20,635 bases of DNA. It comes from a virus. Within the stretch, counting starts at the first letter, position 1, and each line of letters opens with the position of its first letter. The notes under the pieces are model-generated. The model did not search any database. It was not told the origin of the DNA and was given only the letters and a program-made list of their open reading frames with translations. The translations under genes were made by a program, and so were the position numbers. This document shows positions 7,025-14,567 of this stretch, piece by piece. The stretch spans positions 1 to 20,635 of the IMG/VR virus record IMGVR_UViG_3300042887_001022. One strand, written 5' to 3'.

Positions 7025-9036
7025 TACACCACTCGACCAGGACGAAGCTGATTAAACCCATTCGTGATCTCATACAACGAGAAACCAATCGGATAACCCG
7101 TCGTTTCAATCGTATACGTCACAGCCTGACTAAGCGTCTGATGATCACAACGAAGCACACTAGAAGTCTGCGTCTGCGCCGTCGCAATTTCCGAACCAAT
7201 GCTCGTAGTAGAGCCAGAAGCGTCAAGCCCCTTAGTGGCCGTCACCGTAAACGCGCCCGCACTCGACCCGGGATACAACAATGCCGACGGATACGTTGTC
7301 GCAGATGGGTACGTCGCGGCTCCACCATAAAGCGTATACGTCAACAAGCCGTGACGATACCGCCGCTTCTGCGCCGGATCACCCTCAGCATACGCGCGCG
7401 TAGTGATTGAACAATTGATCTGCGAACCATCCGCATCCGTCGAAGTGTTATCCGGAACAACAACTCGATCAATACGAATCACACGATCCAAACCACTTGT
7501 AGCCGCCGTCGTCCCATACTTCACAGCGTAAATACGATTAGTCGTCTGATCAGAATCAACACACGCAGCAGCAATCTCAAGCTGCCCAGCCTGCACACGA
7601 GTCCAACCAAACGAAGCGCGAAGATCACACAAGAAACCACCAGTCGCAAGACTGATGTAATAGTGCGAATCATTAATGTTGGCCGAGCCGTACACGCCAA
7701 GGTTCACATTATTGCCGGCAAACACATCAGTGCCATCAAACAAAGACTGATTGAACTTAAATAGCGACTGTCCCGCAAGCGCATCGCCCCACAAGTTCGC
7801 AACCTTCTTCGTCATCGTATTCACAAGCGAAGCGCCATCCGTCAAATACACACCATCCGACGCAGCAAACATCACACCAGCACTCGTACGCTGCACACTC
7901 TTAGCGCTCAAGCACCCAACCTGTTGAGAAAAACCACGAATGTTCGCCGTAATACCGCCTCGACTCAGCGAAGCACTAGCCGCACCACCAGACTGCGTAA
8001 GGAGATAACCACTCAGCATCACACAACCCTTAGTGCCAAGCACCATCATGTTGCCCGAACCAACCGGAACAAGCGCAATGATCTGCTCAATATCCTCAAT
8101 ATCAATATAGTTCAACGCGGGAAACCCAGCACGAGTAGCCTGGACAAGACCATCAACTTGAGTCACCGTCGCATCCGCAGCTTCGCGAATGCTCCACACA
8201 AGCCGATTCGGATACGCAGCCGTCGTGTTCGTTGTCGTGTTCGTGATCTTTACGTCAGCAAGGATAATGCGCGAATCACCACCAGAAGTAAACGTGCCAA
8301 TACAACCAGCCGACGAAACGTACTGACCATCATTACGAGTACCGACCTGTGGAAGAACCGGATAGTACGCGGCGCTCGTATACGTCTTCGCGTAGAGCGG
8401 GGGCGGATCAACCGTGATTGTCGTAGAACCCGTGTTGACAATGCGTCCCGTGTATTCGTCTGTACCACCATTTGACAAGTGAACATATCCGCCGACACTC
8501 ATCGTGCCAACCGCCGTCGCGCCAAGCGTGATCACATTATTGCCCACGGCTGTAGTCGCACTAACCACCGTCGTAGCATTCGCGCTTGTTAGCGAGAAAT
8601 CAGCTCCACCAACAAACGCCATCGGACTTGTACCCGACGTAGACGCAACTGGGAACACAGAAGAATCACCATAAATCGTCGGCGCACTAATCGCATTAGC
8701 CGTGATGCTTGACGTAAACGGATAGAGCGTCTGCGCCGTAGAAGCAAACGCCATAGACCCGAACTTAACAACTCCGCCCTCAACGCCAGCAGGATAGAGC
8801 CGAGTGCGCCCATCAATATTCGCACTACGCTGCGAAGCCATCTCCGTCGGAGCAAGACTCGTAGCCGCAGCAAGCGCAGTCGTAGACGCGCCACGCTTCG
8901 CAAGCGAACCAGAATTCGTAATCACAATGTTCGTAGCGTCATACACCGCACCATCAGGAATCAAGTGCCGTGGAACGTCACGAACCATTCCCGTAAAAAA
9001 GTTGGAATGGCTTGCGTACTGAACAGTACCTGCCAT
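7024..9036 (-). CDS. Tail nozzle / stabilisation protein (P22 gp10-like beta-propeller)
   Basis: 670 residues, ATG start 3 nt after the adaptor stop. The N terminus holds the signature of short-tail nozzle proteins: IPDGAVYDATNIVITNSG followed by SLAKRG at about residues 26-49, comparable to the pattern of a Pro/Gly turn, an Asn-Val segment and an R-G motif in P22 gp10-like proteins. The rest is beta-rich with many Thr, Ser, Gly and Val and few charged residues, as expected for a beta-propeller with inserted domains (for example TTAVGNNVITLGATAVGTMS, about 160-230). Aromatic motifs such as ALLYPGSSAGAFTV lie near the C terminus. In P22- and SU10-type phages this hexamer closes the tail tube below the adaptor ring, and here it directly follows the adaptor gene. 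Confidence in a tail/nozzle role is good. The precise family needs a profile search. Confidence 0.8.
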   Translation of the reverse strand: MAGTVQYASHSNFFTGMVRDVPRHLIPDGAVYDATNIVITNSGSLAKRGASTTALAAATSLAPTEMASQRSANIDGRTRLYPAGVEGGVVKFGSMAFASTAQTLYPFTSSITANAISAPTIYGDSSVFPVASTSGTSPMAFVGGADFSLTSANATTVVSATTAVGNNVITLGATAVGTMSVGGYVHLSNGGTDEYTGRIVNTGSTTITVDPPPLYAKTYTSAAYYPVLPQVGTRNDGQYVSSAGCIGTFTSGGDSRIILADVKITNTTTNTTAAYPNRLVWSIREAADATVTQVDGLVQATRAGFPALNYIDIEDIEQIIALVPVGSGNMMVLGTKGCVMLSGYLLTQSGGAASASLSRGGITANIRGFSQQVGCLSAKSVQRTSAGVMFAASDGVYLTDGASLVNTMTKKVANLWGDALAGQSLFKFNQSLFDGTDVFAGNNVNLGVYGSANINDSHYYISLATGGFLCDLRASFGWTRVQAGQLEIAAACVDSDQTTNRIYAVKYGTTAATSGLDRVIRIDRVVVPDNTSTDADGSQINCSITTRAYAEGDPAQKRRYRHGLLTYTLYGGAATYPSATTYPSALLYPGSSAGAFTVTATKGLDASGSTTSIGSEIATAQTQTSSVLRCDHQTLSQAVTYTIETTGYPIGFSLYEITNGFNQLRPGRVV

Positions 9037-9039
9037 ACG

Positions 9040-9741
9040 CTAACCCTGCCGCTGCGTAAACGAGTAGTACGTCGAAGGATCGTGAAACGGACGACGAGGA
9101 TTACGCAAGTAACCATACGGAATCGTCTTCGCCGAACGACCCTGGCGACGAGTAAGCCACTTCTGGAAACGATCCATACCAGCCACAAACTTAGCGTCTA
9201 GCGCATTACTAAGGTTCTGATCCTCGCCCACAGCATCAGCAAGTCGAGCAGCTGCACCAATCGTGATCAGCCAATGCCACTGCGACGGAATATCCTCCGG
9301 GACATCACCGTCATTAACAAGATCCGTTGAAGTCTGAACATAGTAAATCTTCAACGTATCGCCAGTCTGCTGCGGAACAGGCCACAAGCGAATCGTGTCC
9401 AACCCGAGAAACGCATACTTACGAGTAGCACCAATCGGGTTTGTCGCGTTCAGCGCAAGCAGTTCGTCCGCGCTTGACTGTTCAAGGATATACGAGTACG
9501 TTGAACCTAGGCCAAGGTACTCAAGATACTGAAGCGCACCAAAGTCAGAAATGCTCCAATCGGACGAAATATCGTACACCGACTGACCAGTCGTCAGAAC
9601 CTTGCTGACCTGCGTGACCTTAAGCTGGGCGCTAACAACGATGTCATCAATCGCATCATTGACATGCAGTCCAGCTTCGGTTTCATTATCGTTTAGCGCA
9701 AGGTTCTGAGCGCGCGTCTTAAGCTGAGCAAACGTAGCCAT
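9040..9741 (-). CDS. Head-tail adaptor (SU10-type adaptor / P22 gp4-like)
   Basis: 233 residues; ATG in a TAATG overlap with the zinc-ribbon gene. The N-terminal helical part (MATFAQLKTRAQNLALNDNE ... HVNDAIDDIVVSAQLKVTQ) followed by a beta strand LTTGQSVYDIS at about 50-59 is the standard layout of dodecameric adaptor proteins that bind under the portal. A beta region with an aromatic turn follows (LRLWPVPQQTGDTLKIYYVQ-type, about 115-135). A helix with PSQWHWLITIGAAARLADA and a basic, aromatic C-terminal tail complete it. The order adaptor then nozzle is that of SU10- and P22-like phages. The protein would sit between portal and nozzle. Confidence 0.78.
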   Translation of the reverse strand: MATFAQLKTRAQNLALNDNETEAGLHVNDAIDDIVVSAQLKVTQVSKVLTTGQSVYDISSDWSISDFGALQYLEYLGLGSTYSYILEQSSADELLALNATNPIGATRKYAFLGLDTIRLWPVPQQTGDTLKIYYVQTSTDLVNDGDVPEDIPSQWHWLITIGAAARLADAVGEDQNLSNALDAKFVAGMDRFQKWLTRRQGRSAKTIPYGYLRNPRRPFHDPSTYYSFTQRQG

Positions 9742-10124
9742 TACTCGTCCATGCCCTTCGGTCGGAGCGGATCAAGACCACGATGCATCGTGTCATGCAT
9801 CTCCTCACGCACCTCACTCGCACACGTAGGACACAAGCCGCGCGACACCATGCTGATCACTTCCTCCTCAGTACGCATCGGATACCACTCCTTCGCGTAC
9901 GGCTTCCAAGCCTGGAGGTTCGTAATGTCAGGACGAGCGGGAAACGTCGCAAGACACACGCCGCACGCCTCACCCTTCGAGAGTCGCTCAGCATCCTCAG
10001 CCTGATGCTCGCCCTTCAGATACCACATGATGCTGCGCTGAGGCTCGCCCCACGAGTAATCGTACGTTTCCTCAGCGTGCGCTTCAATCGGCCTACGCCA
10101 AGACTGCTTCTCAGTAATGATCAT
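9741..10124 (-). CDS. Small CxxC-CxxC (zinc-ribbon-like) protein, function unknown
   Basis: 127 residues; its ATG overlaps the glycosyltransferase stop as ATGA. Four cysteines form two pairs, C54-C57 (CGVC) and C98-C101 (CPTC), spaced 40 residues apart, which is a plausible zinc-binding knuckle pair. The N terminus is aromatic (TYDYSWGEPQRSIMWYL). The C terminus is acidic and His/Met-containing (EVREEMHDTMHRGLDPLRPK). It lies between a glycosyltransferase and the head-tail adaptor, with overlaps on both sides, so it belongs to the same transcription unit. I do not recognise it. A head-tail completion or assembly role is possible from position only. Confidence 0.75.
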   Translation of the reverse strand: MIITEKQSWRRPIEAHAEETYDYSWGEPQRSIMWYLKGEHQAEDAERLSKGEACGVCLATFPARPDITNLQAWKPYAKEWYPMRTEEEVISMVSRGLCPTCASEVREEMHDTMHRGLDPLRPKGMDE

Positions 10125-11686
10125 GCTAGTGCAGTAGTATACCTGCTCCGCAACGACTCATTACCAACCATGCGATCCTGTTTCACATGAAACATACTGC
10201 GACGAATCATACGCTTCCGTTCAGTCTCGTCACCGAGCAACTCAGCGACCGCGCCACGAAACCCCTTAGCGTCCTTGATTCTGATAATCGAGTCGTCTGG
10301 CACTCGCTTATACGCCTCAGCATCACTAGCGACGAGCGCAGCACCACTCATCGTGAACTCAAGCCACTTGAGATCACTCTTGCACCGAGTAACATCATTG
10401 TCTACAACTGGCGCTAAACCAATCGTCCACTTAGACAACACGCGCCGATACGCCGCCACACTAGGCGTAAACCCAATATGCGTATACGCAAAATCCCACC
10501 CAGGGTCAAGCCCAACGATCTGAACCTCAGCACCATTCATGCTCGCGTACCGCATCGCATCTTCCACGAGATGCATGTCGCCAAGATGATTCGCGCTGAA
10601 CACGCAGCCAACAATCTTCTTGCGTGATGATGGTTTGATCCAATCAGCCGGATCAACCGTGTTCTCACACAACACCACATTCGGATTCACCTTAGAGTAA
10701 ACATCAACCAGAGCTGGCGTGGCGCAAATAATGTAGTCGGCTTCTTCAACCATTCGCTTATGCGACGCTTGGCGACTCGCCCACACATCACCATTCTTCT
10801 TGTGATACGCGCCAACAACATTGCCTAGCTCGCTCGATAAGTAATTGTCGTCCACATCAATCACGCGCTTCTTCCCAAGCTCAGCGCCCGTATCCCAAAA
10901 CTCCTGCACATCACTATTCGGATACTGATACACCCACGCTCGCGCCTCATGCGAATCACGCGAATCAAGACTCATCCGCACAACACTCCGAGTCGTACGC
11001 GAAGGCAACTCGCACCGCACATACCCAGTACCCTCAATACGCCACTCATAAAACACCGCAGGCACTGGCTCTCGAACCTCGTACGGCGCAAGATCACTCC
11101 AAGTCATACGCATACGCGCAGCCTCACGCACCGTCGAGCGATGCAACCCATCATGGCGCTGCCGATACCCGTATCGCGCAAGCGGAGCAGGAGCCAACCG
11201 GCACCCCGCCTTCGCCAAGCGATACACAAGATCCCAATCCTCAATCACCGAATCAGTCCAACCACCAACACGCCGCAACCAATCCGTCTTAATCATGATG
11301 ATCCCACAAATGTTCTGATCCTGAACACGAAGCGGCGACCACGGCTCAGCATTAAACCTAAACCGATCAGCTCCAAAGCCAAGCATCCACGGATACGAAC
11401 CATCGTAATCAATCGCGGCTTCCCACAAGCGCCACAACGTCTTAGAGTCAACAACATCATCAGACCCCATGAGAAACACGTACTTCGTCTTCACCATGCT
11501 CAGCGCGCCATTCAACGCCGTAGCCATCTCATGCTTCCCAGCATTCTTCGCAATCATCACCTGGACACCACGAGGCAACGAGCGAAGAGTCTCTCTAAGA
11601 AGATCCTCATTCTCACCATGCCACGGAATCAAAACCGTCACATGACGACGCACAGCCGCCTCATACGCGGCAATGTTGTGATGCAT
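10121..11686 (-). CDS. Two-domain glycosyltransferase (GT2-like plus GT4-like)
   Basis: 521 residues, ATG start 2 nt after the upstream stop. Residues about 15-195 read as a GT-A fold family 2 transferase: VTVLIPWHGENEDLLRETL, the metal/nucleotide motif GSDD at 74-77, and IEDWDL at 148-153 containing the ED pair expected for the catalytic base. Residues about 255-500 look like a GT-B family 4-type transferase: VIDVDDNYLSSE (275-286), ATPALVDVYSKVNP, GLAPVVDN (423-430) and KSDLKWLEFTMSGAALVAS (436-454), which corresponds to the C-terminal nucleotide-sugar-binding region. Both motif sets look intact, so the protein may add two sugars in sequence. No signal peptide or membrane segment is visible, so it should act in the cytoplasm. 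Placement inside the head genes suggests glycosylation of a capsid or tail protein, as known for some actinobacteriophages. The substrate is inferred. Confidence 0.85.
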   Translation of the reverse strand: MHHNIAAYEAAVRRHVTVLIPWHGENEDLLRETLRSLPRGVQVMIAKNAGKHEMATALNGALSMVKTKYVFLMGSDDVVDSKTLWRLWEAAIDYDGSYPWMLGFGADRFRFNAEPWSPLRVQDQNICGIIMIKTDWLRRVGGWTDSVIEDWDLVYRLAKAGCRLAPAPLARYGYRQRHDGLHRSTVREAARMRMTWSDLAPYEVREPVPAVFYEWRIEGTGYVRCELPSRTTRSVVRMSLDSRDSHEARAWVYQYPNSDVQEFWDTGAELGKKRVIDVDDNYLSSELGNVVGAYHKKNGDVWASRQASHKRMVEEADYIICATPALVDVYSKVNPNVVLCENTVDPADWIKPSSRKKIVGCVFSANHLGDMHLVEDAMRYASMNGAEVQIVGLDPGWDFAYTHIGFTPSVAAYRRVLSKWTIGLAPVVDNDVTRCKSDLKWLEFTMSGAALVASDAEAYKRVPDDSIIRIKDAKGFRGAVAELLGDETERKRMIRRSMFHVKQDRMVGNESLRSRYTTALA

Positions 11687-11688
11687 AA

Positions 11689-12333
11689 CTAAGCGGGAAT
11701 CTCGCGCTGAAGCGAAGCATTCTCAGCAGCCTCAGCCGCCAGCTCCACCTTCAACGCCTCAATCGCCTTCGGAATGTCGTACCGAGGACGCTCACGCTGA
11801 AGCTCGTACGCGATCACATAATCAGGATCGTACCCGCCCTCGCGAATCATGTTGCAAATCAGCGCACTCGTCGGCTGACCCTTCTTGCCCTGCATCTGCT
11901 CGTACGTCGGCCACGGCGGATCAAGCTTCTTACCCGTCACCTGAATGTAGTGATTACCATTGCTGGCATCCTCCACAAGGCGCTTCTCCGTATACGCTCG
12001 ATCCTCCTCATTCGGGATCGTGTCCGTATCAAACACGCTGAACATCAGGTCGGGATTCCAACCATCATGCGCCTGACCATTCACCACACCAACGACCGTC
12101 GTAGGCGTAGCGCCATACGCAATAGCCGTGCCATCCTCGCGCCGACCAAAGCCAAGCCAATGCTGCTTAGCCATCTCAGCCTCCTCAGGACGCACAAGAC
12201 CATGCTGGAAATCACACTGAATTGCCGCCACAACAGTCTGCGGAGCCATCGTCCCGTTCGTGGTCAGAACCATCTGAACCTGATCGGGGCGAGCAATGAA
12301 CGTGTAATTAGCGTGGCGACTGACAAAACGCAT
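11689..12333 (-). CDS. Hypothetical head-region protein following the capsid gene
   Basis: 214 residues, ATG preceded by AGGAG with 7-nt spacing. The N terminus (MRFVSRHANYTFIARPDQVQ) is a beta-like start. It continues with QTVVAAIQCDFQHGLVRPEEAEMAKQHW, a form I associate with small conserved phage proteins encoded after the capsid gene. The middle carries short acidic turns (FDTDTIPNEEDRAYTEKR). The C terminus ends in an Ala/Glu-rich helix (IEALKVELAAEAAENASLQRE), a possible coiled coil. It could be a head-tail completion, decoration or head-assembly protein; nothing in the sequence decides between these. A strong hairpin lies between the capsid gene and this one. Confidence 0.78.
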   Translation of the reverse strand: MRFVSRHANYTFIARPDQVQMVLTTNGTMAPQTVVAAIQCDFQHGLVRPEEAEMAKQHWLGFGRREDGTAIAYGATPTTVVGVVNGQAHDGWNPDLMFSVFDTDTIPNEEDRAYTEKRLVEDASNGNHYIQVTGKKLDPPWPTYEQMQGKKGQPTSALICNMIREGGYDPDYVIAYELQRERPRYDIPKAIEALKVELAAEAAENASLQREIPA

Positions 12334-12340
12334 TAGGTTT

Positions 12341-12345
12341 CTCCT
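12341..12345 (-). promoter_or_regulatory. Shine-Dalgarno AGGAG for the gene after the capsid
   Basis: AGGAG lies 7 nt before the ATG at 12333, which is optimal spacing. It is one of only three clear Shine-Dalgarno sequences in the window, all in the head region. Confidence 0.75.
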
Positions 12346-12364
12346 GGTCGGTAGAAGAGTTGGA

Positions 12365-12400
12365 CTAGGCGGCGGGGAATCAGATATCCCCGCCGCCTAG
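12365..12400 (-). terminator. Perfect 14-bp hairpin after the major capsid gene
   Basis: The arms 12365-12378 and 12387-12400 are exact reverse complements (CTAGGCGGCGGGGA and TCCCCGCCGCCTAG) around an 8-nt loop. The hairpin lies 11 nt after the capsid stop and about 20 nt before the next Shine-Dalgarno sequence. No U-run follows, only a mildly T-rich stretch. It could be a partial or U-less terminator, or an mRNA-stabilising 3' structure that raises capsid expression relative to downstream genes. Confidence 0.6.
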
Positions 12401-12411
12401 ATTGGGTTGGC

Positions 12412-13569
12412 TTAGTAGCCGGTGATGCCCGAGATGATAGCGTGCTTCTTCTCGCTACCAAGCTCGAACGACCACTCGGTGAGGTACTCCTGCTTCACGG
12501 AGTCCTCGTCGTTGGCCTGACGATCCGGCTTCAGCACCGTGTCGCGCAGAGGACGCATCGTCACGTCCTCCATGTCCACGACCACGCCGATGCCGCCGTA
12601 CTGGTTAGCGGTGGACTGGAAGTCGTACCAGTCGCGCTTCACCATGATCTGCACCTTCGCACCCGACGCGCTCTGGTACTCCTTCAGCGACACGCCGTAC
12701 GTGTCAATGCTCGGAGCCGGAGGAGCGAGCTTGCCCTGCGGGAACGAGGACAGAGCCGACGCGACGAGCGGCGAGCAGAACATGACCTTGTTCTGCGAGC
12801 CATAGCGAAACGCCTTGCGGAGGAACGTCTCAAAAACGCTCTCCGTCAGCGTGCCAACGCCGGTCGTGAGGTTCGAGGTGACGTACTGGTAGATACCACC
12901 GACGTAACCAATCGGGGCGCTACCGCTCGTGTTCAGGTCGCGAACGCCCCAGAACAGCGAGTTTTCAAGCTGACGCTTATGCTCAATCAGCTTCTTCTTC
13001 GCCTCGTTAGCAGGCTCCGGGCCGCCATACAGCTTCGACGCGACCAGCGTGTTCGTAAAGCCGAACGGATCACGCTGGATCTGCGCGTAGTTGTAGTTAG
13101 CAACCTTCTTCGTCTGCACGAGGGTACCGAGGGTCGCGCCCTCAGCAGCCGCGTTGCCGATCTTCACGAGGTCAATGCCGCTCGCAGCCGAGAGAGCAGT
13201 GACTCCGCCAAGAGCGCGCGTGACGGTGATGGCGTTAGCAGCCGTAGCCGAAACGACAGCGTTCTCGCCCGTGGAGGCAAAGCGCACAACGTCGTTCGGA
13301 CGGAAGTAACCACCCGTGCCGGTAGCGACCGAGATGTTCGTGTCGCCAGAAGCCGCCGACGCAGCAAGCGTTGTGAGGCGCGGCATCAGCTCGTCGCTCA
13401 GCCACTCGACCTTCTGCGAGTAAGCAGCGCGCTTGCCGATCTTCTGAAGCATCGTCGTCAGCGGAGCCTCGTCCGGCTCAAGCTGCGCGATGGTGGGGGA
13501 CATATCAACGACGCGCTGGTTCGACAGAATGTCCGCGTCGTCAACGACCCCAGTGAGGATAGTAGGCAT
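12412..13569 (-). CDS. Major capsid protein (DUF5309 / SU10 major head protein type, HK97 fold)
   Basis: 385 residues. The N terminus (MPTILTGVVDDADILSNQRVVDMSPTIAQLEPDEAPLTTML) has the usual opening of this capsid family: an early helix, then SP/T-I and a D-E-A-P-L-T segment. Residues about 72-136 form an inserted small beta domain (DTNISVATGTGGYFRPNDVV ... NAITVTRALGG), as in DUF5309/SU10-type capsid proteins. The following GNAAAEGATLG and YNYAQIQRDPFGFTNT are typical of the E-loop and spine region. The C terminus (VVVDMEDVTMRPLRD ... YLTEWSFELGSEKKHAIISG) matches the closing P-domain strands. It follows the scaffold and precedes a strong hairpin. Codons favour C at the third position (ATC, GTC, AAC, TAC, CGC), unlike most of the window, which fits high expression. 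Ribosome site: AGGAG 12 nt before ATG. Confidence 0.9.
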   Translation of the reverse strand: MPTILTGVVDDADILSNQRVVDMSPTIAQLEPDEAPLTTMLQKIGKRAAYSQKVEWLSDELMPRLTTLAASAASGDTNISVATGTGGYFRPNDVVRFASTGENAVVSATAANAITVTRALGGVTALSAASGIDLVKIGNAAAEGATLGTLVQTKKVANYNYAQIQRDPFGFTNTLVASKLYGGPEPANEAKKKLIEHKRQLENSLFWGVRDLNTSGSAPIGYVGGIYQYVTSNLTTGVGTLTESVFETFLRKAFRYGSQNKVMFCSPLVASALSSFPQGKLAPPAPSIDTYGVSLKEYQSASGAKVQIMVKRDWYDFQSTANQYGGIGVVVDMEDVTMRPLRDTVLKPDRQANDEDSVKQEYLTEWSFELGSEKKHAIISGITGY

Positions 13570-13581
13570 AGCCTAAGTTTT

Positions 13582-13586
13582 CTCCT
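13582..13586 (-). promoter_or_regulatory. Shine-Dalgarno AGGAG for the major capsid gene
   Basis: AGGAG lies 12 nt before the ATG at 13569, somewhat long spacing. The 85-nt gap 13570-13654 between scaffold and capsid is the longest intergenic stretch in the head block and could hold a capsid promoter. I cannot name a convincing -10/-35 pair there. Confidence 0.6.
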
Positions 13587-13654
13587 GTGTAGAGAGGTTT
13601 ACGGGATTCTGCGGTTGTCCAACGGTCGGGTTGGGCCACACATGGTCAGAACTG

Positions 13655-14533
13655 CTATCCATTCAGGATTGCAGCATTGATCTTAGCAGCATAATCCACC
13701 GGGCCAGTGTCAGCCACGCCCTGACGCGACTGCGTAAACGCGCTCGGCTGCTCAACTGCCTGCTGCTGAACGGGCTGCTCCTGCATACGAACAATCGCAT
13801 ACAGGCTCTTTACGCCATTCTGAATCTTCTCCGGCGTATCCATGCCCTGTGGGAAGAATGCTAGATGAAGCTGGTCAACGGGAATGTTGTCAATGTACGC
13901 CTGGATCTTCTCCGAGTAGTCGGCAAGATCGGGGATCTGCGACTCAAGCGACTCAAGGCTAGACTCAAACAGCGTCTGCGTCTGCTGATCACGAAGCGGA
14001 GTGATCTGCTCGCGCAGCGAAGCCAGCTCGTTCTCGTACTGCTGACGGATCTGCTGCGTCTGCTGCTGAACGTACCACGCATTCGCCTCAGCAGGCTTAG
14101 TCTCAAACCAATGCTCCCACAGCGAGTTTACAGTTTCAGACGGGATGCGATTCGCGTTGGCCATCGCCCACTGTGCGGCAGCGCCAGCGTCACGCTCAGC
14201 CCAACCAATGAGCTGTTCCTCATTCTCAGGCTCGCCATTGAACGTCATGCCCCACGGCTGAACCGCGTCCTCTTCCTCATCATCCTGCATCAGCAGTGCT
14301 TCGAGTTCGGACAGGCGCTGGTTTGTCTGCGTGTTGTGCGACTCTAGATTCTTATAGGCTTCAACAACGTCATCAACGCTCTTGAACTTGCCAAGAATCA
14401 GTTCTTCGGGCGCGCTCTGCTCAACAGGCGTATCAGCGCCACTGTCAACAGGCTCAGACTGCTGAACGCCACCATGCAGAATCGCGTCTGCAATCGGGTC
14501 GCGCTCGTCAGTAGTCTCTTCAAACTCGCTCAT
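13655..14533 (-). CDS. Scaffolding protein
   Basis: 292 residues, acidic and Gln-rich, between portal and capsid, the normal position of a scaffold. Residues 47-64 read LGKFKSVDDVVEAYKNLE, a form of the GKFKSVEDL-AY-LE motif seen in many phage capsid assembly/scaffold proteins. A predicted helix with heptads follows at about 66-84. An acidic patch DDEEEDA occurs at 84-90. Residues about 150-200 form a Gln-rich coiled coil (YVQQQTQQIRQQYENELASL). The C terminus (DYAAKINAAILNG) is a short helix that could bind the capsid protein, as in other scaffolds. It is led by a strong Shine-Dalgarno sequence (GGAGGA). Confidence 0.85.
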   Translation of the reverse strand: MSEFEETTDERDPIADAILHGGVQQSEPVDSGADTPVEQSAPEELILGKFKSVDDVVEAYKNLESHNTQTNQRLSELEALLMQDDEEEDAVQPWGMTFNGEPENEEQLIGWAERDAGAAAQWAMANANRIPSETVNSLWEHWFETKPAEANAWYVQQQTQQIRQQYENELASLREQITPLRDQQTQTLFESSLESLESQIPDLADYSEKIQAYIDNIPVDQLHLAFFPQGMDTPEKIQNGVKSLYAIVRMQEQPVQQQAVEQPSAFTQSRQGVADTGPVDYAAKINAAILNG

Positions 14534-14537
14534 CTTG

Positions 14538-14543
14538 TCCTCC
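14538..14543 (-). promoter_or_regulatory. Shine-Dalgarno GGAGGA for the scaffold gene
   Basis: GGAGGA lies 4 nt before the ATG at 14533 and is the strongest ribosome binding site in the window. Confidence 0.75.
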
Positions 14544-14565
14544 GGTCGGATAGTCGGTTAGTCGG
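14542..14565 (-). repeat. Three tandem 8-nt units before the scaffold gene
   Basis: On the coding strand the units read CCGACTAA, CCGACTAT and CCGACCGG, running into the Shine-Dalgarno sequence in the 34-nt gap between portal and scaffold. This may be chance or an operator-like site. Confidence 0.4.
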
Positions 14566-14567
14566 AA

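Noticed and set aside
10134-10139. TATACT before the CxxC protein gene as another leaderless promoter
   Set aside because: It lies inside the glycosyltransferase coding end and is 11 nt from the ATG, outside the 6-7 nt spacing of the seven accepted sites. The gene is already coupled by ATGA.
12442-13680. 412-codon open frame on the plus strand
   Set aside because: It is antisense to the major capsid gene, Arg/Leu-rich without recognisable features. The capsid frame is clearly the real one.
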